Counted from the stretch's first letter, positions 49,945 to 58,415 are shown. The stretch: 64,000 nt of DNA from an uncultured Collinsella sp. (GCA_934655755.1 CAKUHA010000001.1:124001-188000); one strand, 5' to 3'. A program made the numbers and translations. The notes: a model not told the origin generated them from the letters alone.

Positions 49945-51069
49945 ATGGATATCAAGACGATCGGCGTTGAGGAGTGGCTCAACGTTTGGGAGAAGAGCGC
50001 CACGTGGGATATCGCCCAGTCGACGATCTCGTCGCTCACCATGGGCGAGCTGCGCGCGCTCGACGAGCAGGACGGCGCTACGTTCTACGAGCGTCTGGAC
50101 CGTGAGAAGATGAACTACGGCTGGATCGAGGGCTCGTCCGACTTTAAGGCCGAGGTCGCCAAGCTCTACCGTCGCGAGGTCAATCCCGATCATATCTTGC
50201 AGACCAACGGCTGCACGGGCGCGAACCTCAACGCCATCATGGCCGTCGTCGAGCCCGGCGACCATGTGATCGCCGAGTGGCCCACCTATGCGCCGCTCTA
50301 CGAGATTCCGCGCACGCTGGGTGCCGAGGTCGAGTACTGGGAGCTTCGCGAGGAACGCGGGTGGAAGCCCGATATCGAGGAGCTCAAGCGTCTGGTTCGC
50401 CCCAACACCAAGCTCATCTGCATCAACAACGCATCAAATCCTATCGGTACGGTGCTCGATGCCGATACGCTCGGCCAGATTGCCGAGATCGCCCGCTCGG
50501 TGGGTGCTTACGTGCTGTGCGACGAGGTATACCTGCCGCTCGAGAACACCGAGGCTTTCATGTCGATGGCCGACGTGTACGAGAAGGCCATCGTCACCAA
50601 CTCCGTGTCCAAGACCTATTCGACGCCTGCGGCCCGCGTTGGCTGGGTCGTGGCAGACGAAGAGGTTTCCAACCGCATCCGCACCTATCGCGATTACACC
50701 ATGATCTGCGGCGGCGTGTTCAACGATGCCTTGGCAACCTATGTGCTCGAGCACAAGGACAAGATCCTCGAGCGCAACCGCAAGATCGTGTTTGGCAACC
50801 GCGATATCGCGCAGGCCTGGATCGATACGCAGCACCGCGTCTCCTGGACGGCCCCGCAAGGCGTGTCCACCTCGTTTATCCAGCTGGACATCCCCGAGGA
50901 CGACGAGGAGTTCTGCAAGCGCTTGCTGGCCGAGAGGGGAGTGCTGCTGGTACCCGGCAGCCGCTTTGAGCTTCCCTGCGGCGCGCGCCTGGGTTACTGC
51001 GCGAGCGAGGACGTTCTGCGCGGGGGCCTGAGGCTTTTGGGCGAGGCACTGGCGGAGTTCGATCGCTAG
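49945..51069 (+). CDS. PLP-dependent class I/II aminotransferase
   Basis: The product is about 374 residues with fold-type I PLP motifs: QTNGCTGANLNAIMAVV, NNASNPIGT, YVLCDEVYLPL and the PLP lysine in TNSVSKTYSTPAARVGW near residue 220. The C-terminal SRFELPCGARLGYC carries the substrate-carboxylate Arg region. The substrate is unknown. Placement between two arcA copies suggests a role with arginine, citrulline, ornithine or a related amino acid. ATG 49945 has TAAGGAG upstream. The longer frame from 49846 lacks support. It has its own terminator. Confidence 0.88.
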   Translation: MDIKTIGVEEWLNVWEKSATWDIAQSTISSLTMGELRALDEQDGATFYERLDREKMNYGWIEGSSDFKAEVAKLYRREVNPDHILQTNGCTGANLNAIMAVVEPGDHVIAEWPTYAPLYEIPRTLGAEVEYWELREERGWKPDIEELKRLVRPNTKLICINNASNPIGTVLDADTLGQIAEIARSVGAYVLCDEVYLPLENTEAFMSMADVYEKAIVTNSVSKTYSTPAARVGWVVADEEVSNRIRTYRDYTMICGGVFNDALATYVLEHKDKILERNRKIVFGNRDIAQAWIDTQHRVSWTAPQGVSTSFIQLDIPEDDEEFCKRLLAERGVLLVPGSRFELPCGARLGYCASEDVLRGGLRLLGEALAEFDR

Positions 51070-51116
51070 GATCCCGACGGCTCTCGAAGGCTGTTCAAAA
51101 CTGCCTATGATTATCG

Positions 51117-51157
51117 AAAACAGACCCGTTTCCCACGAGGGGAGCGGGTCTGTTTTT
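51117..51157 (+). terminator. Terminator after the aminotransferase
   Basis: AAAACAGACCCG and CGGGTCTGTTTTT form a 12-bp stem ending in a T-run. Confidence 0.9.
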
Positions 51158-51252
51158 CTATACCGAGAAGTCAAGTTGTTACAAATAGGACGCCAAGGCG
51201 AGACGGTATCCGCTGGGCTTTATACTGAGCTTCCGGTGAACGGTACCAAGCG

Positions 51253-51358
51253 TCTGGTAAACGGTTTTTTGTTTACCAGAAATGAATAGGACAAACTTTT
51301 TTCTGAATAAAAATGAAAATGGTTGAGAGGTACTATGAATCGCTAATTCTATTCATAG
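51253..51358. promoter_or_regulatory. Two palindromes upstream of arcA copy 2
   Basis: TCTGGTAAAC-N8-GTTTACCAGA (51253-51280) and CTATGAAT-N10-ATTCATAG (51333-51358) are perfect inverted repeats in an AT-rich stretch. The second loosely resembles an arginine-repressor box. Neither is present upstream of copy 1. The 51070-51641 gap holds the previous terminator, these sites and the arcA promoter. The 60-codon frame at 51107 is not credited. Confidence 0.5.
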
Positions 51359-51493
51359 CTTTATTAGAAATATGCAATTTGAGGGTGGTTTATCAAAGAT
51401 TCGTTCCATTCGATTTTGGATTGAAAACGCATTTAAGCACGTAAATCCACTTTATTTAGACAAAGTGTGCCATGCGTGAAGTATATGTGTATG

Positions 51494-51559
51494 CCGTTCA
51501 CCCCCTATAAAAAACCGTTCGGGGGCAAGGTGGAAGAATGAGCTGATTTTGGATATAAA
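51494..51559 (+). promoter_or_regulatory. Promoter region of arcA copy 2
   Basis: CCGTTC repeats at 51494 and 51515 (21 bases apart), the block ACCGTTCGGGGGCAAGG, TGGAAG at 51531-51536, a 17-base spacer and TATAAA at 51554-51559 reproduce the copy 1 layout. The surrounding sequence has diverged. A leader hairpin before the ribosome site also pairs in both copies with different bases. Confidence 0.6.
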
Positions 51560-51617
51560 TATATCGTCAGCAATAACGCCTCACACGGAGGGGCGCTAAC
51601 GAATCGGCCCTGACAAG

Positions 51618-52890
51618 GGCCCGAAAGAAAGGTAGGAGGCCATGACGAAAGGTCTGCACGTGCCTTCCGAGATCGGCAAGCTCAGGAAGGTCTGCCTGCA
51701 CCGTCCCGGCGACGAGCTCCTCAACCTGCCGCCCGACGAGCTCGAGCGACTCCTGTTCGACGACGTCCCGTTCCTGGAGGTCGCACAGCAGGAGCACGAC
51801 ACCTTCGCCCAGATCCTGAGGGACCAGGGCGTCGAGGTCCTCTATCTGGAGAACCTCGTGGCCGAGGTGTTCGACCAGGTCCCCGGCGCCCGCGCCGAGT
51901 TCACCGACCAGTACATCGCCGAGGCCGGCATCCGCGGCCAGCACATGCCGCAGATCGTCCGCGAGAAGCTGGACTCCATCGAGGACAACCTCGAGTTCGT
52001 CAAGAAGACCATGGCCGGCATGACCAAGTCCGAGATCGAGATGCCCCTCACGGCCTCCACGACCCTCGACTCCCTGGTCAACTCCGAGTCCGAGTCCGAC
52101 CTGATCATCGACCCGATGCCCAACCTCTACTTCACCCGCGACCCGTTCGCGGTCGTCGGCGAGGGCGTCAACCTCAACCGCATGTACTCGGTCACCCGCA
52201 ACCGCGAGACCCTGTACGGCAAGTACATCTTCAAGTACCACCCCGACTACAAGGACGTCTCGCTGTACTTCCGCCGCGACTGCCAGTTCCACACCGAGGG
52301 CGGCGACGTGCTGAACATCAACGAGAAGACCCTCGCCGTCGGCATCTCCCAGCGCACCCAGGCCGCCGCGATCGACGTCATGGCCCAGAACATCTTCTGG
52401 AACTCCGACTCCAAGGTCGAGCGCATCCTGGCCTTCGACATTCCGGTCTCCCGCGCCTTCATGCACCTCGACACGGTCTTCACCCAGATCGACGTCGACA
52501 AGTTCACCATCCACCCCGCCATCATGGGCACCCTGCGCGTCTACGAGCTGACCGCCGGCAAGAACCCGGGCGACGTGAACATCCGCCTGATCGAGGACAC
52601 CCTCGAGCACGTCCTGGAGGACGCCACCGGCGTCGACCAGGTCAAGCTGATCCCCTGCGGCGGCGGCGACCCGATCGCGGCCTCCCGCGAGCAGTGGAAC
52701 GACGGCTCCAACACCCTGTGCGTCGAGCCCGGCAAGATCTGCGTCTACGCCCGCAACACCGTCACCAACGACGTGCTGTACAAGGAGGGCCTGGACCTTC
52801 TCGTCGTGCCCTCCGCCGAGCTCTCCCGCGGCCGCGGCGGCCCGCGCTGCATGAGCATGCCCTTCTGGCGCGAGGACCTCTAAGGTTTTC
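51618..52890. repeat. 1,273-bp duplicated block, copy 2 (arcA)
   Basis: This block is identical to 48529-49801. The flanks differ immediately on both sides and no insertion-sequence ends are visible, so gene conversion or recent duplication limited to the gene is likely. Confidence 0.93.
51642..52883 (+). CDS. arcA: Arginine deiminase, copy 2
   Basis: The protein and DNA are identical to copy 1 (413 residues, Cys403 nucleophile). Its own promoter region is upstream, and ornithine carbamoyltransferase follows after a terminator-like hairpin, so this copy is the one positioned as the head of the catabolic set. Two identical genes with partly different upstream control sequences suggest dosage or condition-specific expression rather than divergence of function. 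Confidence 0.97.
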   Translation: MTKGLHVPSEIGKLRKVCLHRPGDELLNLPPDELERLLFDDVPFLEVAQQEHDTFAQILRDQGVEVLYLENLVAEVFDQVPGARAEFTDQYIAEAGIRGQHMPQIVREKLDSIEDNLEFVKKTMAGMTKSEIEMPLTASTTLDSLVNSESESDLIIDPMPNLYFTRDPFAVVGEGVNLNRMYSVTRNRETLYGKYIFKYHPDYKDVSLYFRRDCQFHTEGGDVLNINEKTLAVGISQRTQAAAIDVMAQNIFWNSDSKVERILAFDIPVSRAFMHLDTVFTQIDVDKFTIHPAIMGTLRVYELTAGKNPGDVNIRLIEDTLEHVLEDATGVDQVKLIPCGGGDPIAASREQWNDGSNTLCVEPGKICVYARNTVTNDVLYKEGLDLLVVPSAELSRGRGGPRCMSMPFWREDL

Positions 52891-52895
52891 CGTTT

Positions 52896-52928
52896 CCGGT
52901 GCGGTCCCCCTACAACCGCACCGGTTTC
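52896..52928 (+). terminator. Terminator or attenuating hairpin between arcA and arcB
   Basis: CCGGTGCGGT-N9-ACCGCACCGG is followed by TTTCG. A short T-run may allow read-through into the carbamoyltransferase gene. Confidence 0.65.
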
Positions 52929-52989
52929 GCCCGTCAAACGGGCAGCGCTTCTACTTTAAGTAATTCATTTCTTCGAAAGGAAACGAACC

Positions 52990-53985
52990 ATGGGTGTTAA
53001 CCTCTCCGGCCGTAGCTTCCTCAAGCTCCTCGACCTCACCACCGAGGAGATCGAGTACCTGCTTAAGCTCTCCAAGAACTTCAAGGACATGAAGCGCGCT
53101 GGCGTTCCGCACCGCTATCTCGAGGGCAAGAACATCGTCCTGCTCTTCCAGAAGACTTCCACCCGTACCCGCTGCGCCTTCGAGGTCGGCGGCATGGATC
53201 TGGGCATGGGCGTCACCTACCTCGATCCCGGTTCGTCGCAGATGGGCAAGAAGGAGTCCATCGAGGACACCGCCCGCGTTCTCGGCCGCATGTATGACGG
53301 CATCGAGTTCCGTGGCTTTGCCCAGGACGACGTCGAGGAGCTCGCTGCTAAGTCCGGCGTGCCCGTGTGGAACGGCCTGACCACTGAGTGGCACCCCACC
53401 CAGATGCTCGCCGACATCCTGACCGTCCAGGAGAACTTCAACTACGACATCAAGGGCAAGACCCTCGTCTTCATGGGCGACTGCAAGAACAACGTCGCTC
53501 GCTCCCTTATGGTCGTCTGCTCCAAGCTCGGCATGAACTTTGTGGCCTGCGGTCCCGAGGAGTGCATGCCCGCTGATGACGTCATCGAGGCCTGCAAGCC
53601 CATCGCCGAGGCCAACGGCTGCACCATCAAGCTGACCACCGACGTCAAGGACGGCGTCACCGGCGCTGACGTTCTCTACACCGACGTGTGGGTCTCCATG
53701 GGCGAGCCCGACGAGGTCTGGGCCGAGCGCATCGCTCAGCTCACCCCGTATCGTGTCACCTCCGAGGTCATGGCTATGGCCAACCCGGGTGCCATCTTCC
53801 TGCACTGCCTGCCCAGCTTCCACGACACCAACACCACCATTGGCGCCGAGAAGTGCGAGCAGTTCGGCATCACCGAGCAGGAGGTCACCGACGAGGTCTT
53901 CGAGAGCCCCGCTTCCAAGGTCTTTGACGAGGCCGAGAACCGCATGCACACCATCAAGGCTGTCATGTACGCCACGCTCAAGTAA
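52990..53985 (+). CDS. arcB: Ornithine carbamoyltransferase (catabolic, arcB-type)
   Basis: In the deiminase pathway this enzyme phosphorolyses citrulline to ornithine and carbamoyl phosphate. The anabolic direction makes citrulline. The product has 331 residues. The carbamoyl-phosphate site STRTR lies in FQKTSTRTRCAFE, followed by TEWHPTQMLADILT and the catalytic HCLPSFHD motif. Context after arcA and before a carrier supports the catabolic role. No carbamate kinase gene (arcC), needed to harvest ATP, is in the window. AAAGGAAACG precedes the ATG. Codon bias is high. Confidence 0.95.
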   Translation: MGVNLSGRSFLKLLDLTTEEIEYLLKLSKNFKDMKRAGVPHRYLEGKNIVLLFQKTSTRTRCAFEVGGMDLGMGVTYLDPGSSQMGKKESIEDTARVLGRMYDGIEFRGFAQDDVEELAAKSGVPVWNGLTTEWHPTQMLADILTVQENFNYDIKGKTLVFMGDCKNNVARSLMVVCSKLGMNFVACGPEECMPADDVIEACKPIAEANGCTIKLTTDVKDGVTGADVLYTDVWVSMGEPDEVWAERIAQLTPYRVTSEVMAMANPGAIFLHCLPSFHDTNTTIGAEKCEQFGITEQEVTDEVFESPASKVFDEAENRMHTIKAVMYATLK

Positions 53986-53999
53986 GAGCATCTAGCATC

Positions 54000-54037
54000 T
54001 CGCTCGGGGTGTATTGCTGCACACCCCGAGCGGCTTT
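54000..54037 (+). terminator. Terminator after arcB
   Basis: CGCTCGGGGTGT-N8-ACACCCCGAGCG is followed by GCTTTGT. Confidence 0.75.
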
Positions 54038-54132
54038 GTCTGGTACATATCTCGCGCAAAGCGGTGGGCACGGCACGGAAGATCCGCTTCGCACGAGAAA
54101 GTTAAATGATTTATGAAGGGGGGATGAGAACC

Positions 54133-55611
54133 ATGACTGAGACCGCTAAGAAAAAGCGCGGTATGCCTTCATCGTTCACCATTCTTCTTGCTCTGCTGGC
54201 AATTGTCGCAGTGATTACCGTTATCGTCTCCGGCACGTCCGGCGGCGCGGTTACTGCAGCCCGTTTGAGCGATTTCTGCACTGCCCCGGTTAAGGGCTTC
54301 GCTGACGCTCTGGGCGTCTGCCTCTTCGTTATGATCCTGGGTGGCTTCCTCGGCATGATGACCGAGACCGGCGCTCTGGACAACGGCATTGCCGTTCTGG
54401 TACAGAAGCTTAAGGGCAACGAGATCATGCTCGTACCTGTCCTTATGCTCATCTTCTCCCTCGGTGGTACCACCTATGGTATGTGCGAGGAGACCGTTCC
54501 CTTCTACGCCCTGCTCGCCGCTACCATGATGGCCGCTGGCTTCGACCCCATGGTCGGCGCCGCTACCGTCCTGCTCGGCGCTGGCTGCGGCTGCCTGGGC
54601 TCCACGGTTAACCCGTTCGCCGTCGGCGCTGCCGTCGACGCTCTGACCGGCGTTGGCATTGAGGTCAACCAGTCCATCATCATCGGCCTCGGCGGCGTCC
54701 TGTGGATTGTCACCACCGCTATGTCGATCGTCTTCGTGATGAGCTATGCCAAGAAGGTCAAGGCTGACAAGGGTTCCACCATCCTGTCGATGCAGGAGCT
54801 TAAGGACGCCGAAGAGGCTCATGGCAAGGCTGCTTCCGAGGTTAACAAGGAGGTCAAGCTCACCGGTCGTCAGAAGGGTGTTCTGATCGCCTTCGCCTTC
54901 ACCTTTGTCGTCATGATCGTCGGCTTCATCCCGCTGGCCGACCTCAACGAGGGCGTCGCTAACTTCTTCGACGCTGGCGCTGTCTACGACGCCGACGGTA
55001 ACGCCGTCGTCCAGGGCTGGTCTGCCCTGATCACCGGCCTGCCCATTGGCCAGTGGTACTTCGACGAGGCTTCCACCTGGTTCTTCCTTATGGCTATCCT
55101 GATCGGTATCATCGGTGGCCTGTCCGAGAAGCAGATCGTTAACACCTTCATCACCGGCGCCGCCGACATGATGTCCGTTGTTCTCGTCATCGCCCTCGCC
55201 CGTGGTATCTCCGTCCTCATGGCTAGCACCGGTCTTGACGTCTACGTCCTCGACGCTGCCGCCAACGCTCTGGCTGGCCTGTCCGGCGTGATCTTCGCTC
55301 CCATGAGCTTCCTGGTCTACTTCGGTCTGTCCTTCCTGATTCCCTCGACCTCCGGTATGGCTACCGTCTCCATGCCCATCATGGGACCGCTGGCTGTTAA
55401 GCTTGGCTTCTCGCCCGAGGTCATGGTCATGATCTTCTCCGCCGCCATCGGTGTCGTGAACCTGTTCACCCCGACCTCCGGCGCCATCATGGGCGGTCTC
55501 GCCCTGGCCAAGATCGAGTGGACGACCTGGCTCAAGTTTGCCCTTAAGCTCATCGTCGCGCTCTCCGTCGTCTGCGCCGTCATCCTGACCGTCGCCTGCG
55601 TGTTGATCTAA
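54133..55611 (+). CDS. YfcC-family membrane carrier, probable arginine/ornithine transporter
   Basis: The product is about 492 residues with about twelve hydrophobic helices, of the YfcC / basic amino-acid antiporter group. Landmarks are FVMILGGFLGMMTETGALDNGI, GGTTYGMCEETVPFYAL, GCGCLGSTVNPFA, SFLIPSTSGMATVSMPIMGPLA and NLFTPTSGAIMGGLALA. Such proteins next to arcA/arcB usually exchange arginine for ornithine, which closes the pathway. That role is inferred from context. ATG 54133 lies about nine bases after AGGGGGG, and ATG 54106 is less likely. Confidence 0.88.
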   Translation: MTETAKKKRGMPSSFTILLALLAIVAVITVIVSGTSGGAVTAARLSDFCTAPVKGFADALGVCLFVMILGGFLGMMTETGALDNGIAVLVQKLKGNEIMLVPVLMLIFSLGGTTYGMCEETVPFYALLAATMMAAGFDPMVGAATVLLGAGCGCLGSTVNPFAVGAAVDALTGVGIEVNQSIIIGLGGVLWIVTTAMSIVFVMSYAKKVKADKGSTILSMQELKDAEEAHGKAASEVNKEVKLTGRQKGVLIAFAFTFVVMIVGFIPLADLNEGVANFFDAGAVYDADGNAVVQGWSALITGLPIGQWYFDEASTWFFLMAILIGIIGGLSEKQIVNTFITGAADMMSVVLVIALARGISVLMASTGLDVYVLDAAANALAGLSGVIFAPMSFLVYFGLSFLIPSTSGMATVSMPIMGPLAVKLGFSPEVMVMIFSAAIGVVNLFTPTSGAIMGGLALAKIEWTTWLKFALKLIVALSVVCAVILTVACVLI

Positions 55612-55676
55612 GTACCCAACGGGTACCCCACGGAAACCTTGACGATCCTGTAAAGGATCACCTGGTCATCGTCTGT

Positions 55677-55745
55677 CCGGTGGGGTCAACCCACCGGTAG
55701 ACTCCTACCTTTAGCCCCCTTCCGTTCCGTGCACGGGAGGGGGCG
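55677..55745 (+). terminator. Hairpins after the YfcC-type carrier gene
   Basis: CCGGTGGG-GTCAA-CCCACCGG (55677-55697) and an AGCCCCCT...AGGGGGC hairpin (55713-55745) lie in the 55612-56207 gap. There is no long T-run. The rest of the gap holds one half and one full copy of the structured element and the promoter area of the next gene. Confidence 0.5.
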
Positions 55746-55752
55746 CTCTCAT

Positions 55753-55844
55753 GTTGCGCGGTTCTACGAACCGCGCAACCAGTCGACGCTGCGCGCCGCC
55801 CAGAACGACAATTTGTCATTCAAAAGGCAAGGCATGACCTTCTA
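55753..55844 (+). repeat. Interspersed structured element, degenerate 5' half copy
   Basis: GTTGCGCGG-TTCTACGAA-CCGCGCAAC gives the first hairpin, then TCGACGCTGC and a diverged CAATTTGTCATTCAA match the 5' part of the element. The 3' arm is missing. It lies directly before full copy C. Confidence 0.7.
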
Positions 55845-56007
55845 TGTTCCGGCGTTTTACCAAACGCCGGAACCGCTCGACGCTGCAAGCCCGCCAGAGC
55901 GGCAATCTGACGTTCAATCGTCGGGCATGGCCAAAAGGCCTATGTCCTCCTCTTTCACGTCACCTTGCTCGCTCTGGCGGGCTTTCGCTGACTTATGCTC
56001 AACCTGC
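55845..56007 (+). repeat. Interspersed structured element, copy C
   Basis: It has hairpin GTTCCGGCG-TTTTACCAAA-CGCCGGAAC, a 15-bp perfect stem (5' arm AAGCCCGCCAGAGCG), CTGACGTTCAATCGTC, inner hairpin GGGCATGGCC-AAAA-GGCCTATG, and TCTTTCACGTCACCTTG. The tail ATGCTCAACCTGC follows. It matches copy A over its whole length apart from paired stem changes. Confidence 0.88.
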
Positions 56008-56207
56008 GGTGTTTCCATTGCGCCAATTTGTTCGCTCTGGTGCCCGTTCGTTGTCCGTCCTCTACCTGTAACGTTTCCGTTGTTGGTGCAGGGGGTGCGT
56101 GGGCACGTGTTTGGTTGGTGCCTGTTGGTTGCCTGGGCGTTGGTGGGGGGCTGGCTCCGCTATAATCGCGTAGAAACTTTATTTACGAAACGGGACGGGA
56201 GCCATAC

Positions 56208-57689
56208 ATGCGCCAGGGTTTCGACAACGCGAAGTATATCGAGCTGCAGGCTGCTCATATTAAGGAGCGCATCTCGCAGTTTGGCGGCAAGCTGTATTTG
56301 GAGTTTGGCGGCAAGCTGTTTGACGACTATCACGCGAGCCGCGTGCTGCCCGGGTTTGAGCCGGACAGCAAGTTCCGCATGCTCAAGAGCATCGCCGATG
56401 ATGTCGAGGTCATTATCGCGATCAACGCGAACCATATCGAGAAGAACAAGGCTCGCGGCGACCTGGGTATTACCTATGACGAGGACGTGCTGCGCTTGGT
56501 CGACCTGTTCCGCGGTAACGGTTTTGCCGTCGCGGCCGTGGTTATCACCCAGTATGCCGGTCAGCCCGCTGCCGACGTGTTCCGCAACCGCCTGAACGCG
56601 CTCGGTATTCCCGCCAAGCTGCACTATCCCATCGAGGGCTATCCGCATGACGTCGACCTGATCGTGTCCGACGACGGCTATGGCAAGAACGAGTTTGTCG
56701 AGACCACCCGTCCGCTCGTCGTGGTCACCGCGCCGGGCCCCGGCTCGGGCAAGCTCGCCACCTGCCTGTCGCAGCTCTATCACGAGCACAAGCACGGCAC
56801 CGCCGCCGGCTACGCCAAGTTCGAGACCTTCCCGGTTTGGAACCTTCCCCTCACGCATCCGGTCAACATCGCTTACGAGGCCGCCACGGCCGACCTCGAC
56901 GATGCCAACATCATCGACTCCTTCCACCTGGAGGCCTACAACAAGACCACGGTCAACTACAACCGTGACGTCGAGGCCTTCCCGGTCGTACGTGCCCTGA
57001 TGGAGAAGATCCTAGGCGAGAGCCCCTACCAGAGCCCCACGGACATGGGCGTCAATATGGTCGGCTTTGCCATCACCGATGACGATGCCTGCCGCGATGC
57101 CTCCAAGATGGAGATTGTCCGCCGCTACTTTGCCGCGGTCGAGGCCGTGCGCCGCACCGGTGTGGGCGACGAGCAGGTCGACCGCCTCAAGCTCATTATG
57201 AAAAAGGCGGGCATCGACAAGAATTACTCGCCGGCACGCTCGGCTGCTCTTACCAGGGAGCAGCTGACGGGTGGCCCCGTAGGCGCCATGGTCATGCCGG
57301 ACGGCTCCGTGGTGACCGGTAAGACCTCCACGCGTCTGGGTGCCGCGAGCTCGCTCATCATGAACGCTCTTAAGCATGTCTCGGGCGTCGACCTTGAGCT
57401 CGAGGTCATCAGCGATGAGGCGATCGAACCCATCAGCAAGCTCAAGACGCATTTCCTGGGCAGCAAGAACCCGCGCCTGCACACCGACGAGACGCTTATG
57501 GCACTCTCGATCACCTCGGCCACAAGCGAGACGGCGGCCCGCGTCCTTTCGGGTCTGGAGCAGCTGCGCGGCTGTGACGCCTTCTTTAGCGTGATCATTT
57601 CGCCGACGGACGAGACGGTGCTGCGCAAGCTGGGTATCAACGTGTGCTGCGAGCCTAAGTTCGAGCGCCATGGGTTCTTCCACCGCTAA
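56208..57689 (+). CDS. DUF1846 family protein
   Basis: The product has 493 residues and is conserved along its length with the DUF1846 family of uncharacterised cytoplasmic proteins. A landmark is the Gly-rich loop TAPGPGSGKLATCLSQLYHEH near residue 180, which resembles a nucleotide-binding P-loop. LYLEFGGKLFDDYHASRVLPGF near residue 28 and VTGKTSTRLGAASSLIMNALK near 367 are others. The function is unknown. The start follows AAACGGGACGGGAGCC. It is monocistronic and ends at a strong terminator. Confidence 0.92.
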   Translation: MRQGFDNAKYIELQAAHIKERISQFGGKLYLEFGGKLFDDYHASRVLPGFEPDSKFRMLKSIADDVEVIIAINANHIEKNKARGDLGITYDEDVLRLVDLFRGNGFAVAAVVITQYAGQPAADVFRNRLNALGIPAKLHYPIEGYPHDVDLIVSDDGYGKNEFVETTRPLVVVTAPGPGSGKLATCLSQLYHEHKHGTAAGYAKFETFPVWNLPLTHPVNIAYEAATADLDDANIIDSFHLEAYNKTTVNYNRDVEAFPVVRALMEKILGESPYQSPTDMGVNMVGFAITDDDACRDASKMEIVRRYFAAVEAVRRTGVGDEQVDRLKLIMKKAGIDKNYSPARSAALTREQLTGGPVGAMVMPDGSVVTGKTSTRLGAASSLIMNALKHVSGVDLELEVISDEAIEPISKLKTHFLGSKNPRLHTDETLMALSITSATSETAARVLSGLEQLRGCDAFFSVIISPTDETVLRKLGINVCCEPKFERHGFFHR

Positions 57690-57707
57690 TCGTTATAAAT
57701 TGGTCTG

Positions 57708-57747
57708 AAAGGGGCGCATCGGGTATACATCTGATGCGCCCCTTTTA
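57708..57747 (+). terminator. Terminator after the DUF1846 gene
   Basis: AAAGGGGCGCATC and GATGCGCCCCTTTT form a 13-bp stem with a T-run. Confidence 0.92.
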
Positions 57748-57900
57748 TCAACAAAGCCTCCGTTTAACCTAAAAATAGGCCGTTTACCTGCCTATAAGCG
57801 ATTTGAGCGGTATACAATAACGCTGATGAAACATCCTTTGCAGGATGCGCCGGTCGTGCACGGCGCAATAGATGCTCGTGCTCGGTTTGAGGAGGCTGCC

Positions 57901-58239
57901 ATGGCAGGCAAGGGTCGTGCGAGTGTCAACGATATGAAACGTGTCGAGGTTCTGGTGCTGATGGAGATCGCGCAGCAGTCCAAAGACAATGGCGGGCTCT
58001 ATGGTTTCTCGCGCAAAACGCTTGCCGAGCGCGTGGGAGTGTCTCCGTATCGTGCCCGTGCGGCAATTGAGCGTCTGGAATCCGAAGGCATCATCGAGGT
58101 CGTCTCACGCTACAACGACGATGGCGGCCAGCTTGCAAATAGCATTTGCCTTACAGGGCGTGGCGAATGGTACCTTAAGGGCATTCGCGCCGGCATGCTC
58201 GTTTCGGACATGCTGCAGGACGAAGACGCCAATCGATAG
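57901..58239 (+). CDS. Winged-helix transcriptional regulator
   Basis: The product is about 112 residues. A winged helix-turn-helix is visible at about residues 30-80: KTLAERVGVSPYRARAAIERLESEGIIEVVSRYNDDGG (landmarks LAERVGVSPYRARAAIERLE). It resembles GntR- or MarR-like DNA-binding domains without a ligand domain. ATG 57901 has GAGGAGG upstream. ATG 57826 is less likely because a -10-like TATACAAT lies only a few bases before it. The targets are unknown. pyrG is 182 bases downstream beyond a terminator. Confidence 0.72.
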   Translation: MAGKGRASVNDMKRVEVLVLMEIAQQSKDNGGLYGFSRKTLAERVGVSPYRARAAIERLESEGIIEVVSRYNDDGGQLANSICLTGRGEWYLKGIRAGMLVSDMLQDEDANR

Positions 58240-58269
58240 CAGCTCACAAATGAAATGTAGACAATGCTA

Positions 58270-58300
58270 CGCCGTCCGGCGCACGGGCGGCGTTTTGTTT
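58270..58300 (+). terminator. Terminator after the winged-helix gene
   Basis: CGCCGTCC and GGGCGGCG form a stem followed by TTTTGTTTC. Confidence 0.75.
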
Positions 58301-58415
58301 CGAGATTGAGAAATGCGATTGCGCGTGAGAAAAATAGTGCGCGGCGCGCGTCGCGAGTATTACAATGAAGACCCGTAAGATGTGTATGGACAACTTCTAC
58401 GGGAAGCGCAGGTAA

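Noticed and set aside
51107..51289. 60-codon frame after the aminotransferase
   Set aside because: It begins inside the terminator hairpin and has no start signal.
51567..52937. Long minus-strand frames opposite both arcA copies (also at 48409-49521)
   Set aside because: They exist twice only because the DNA is duplicated. The composition is that of a complement of arcA.
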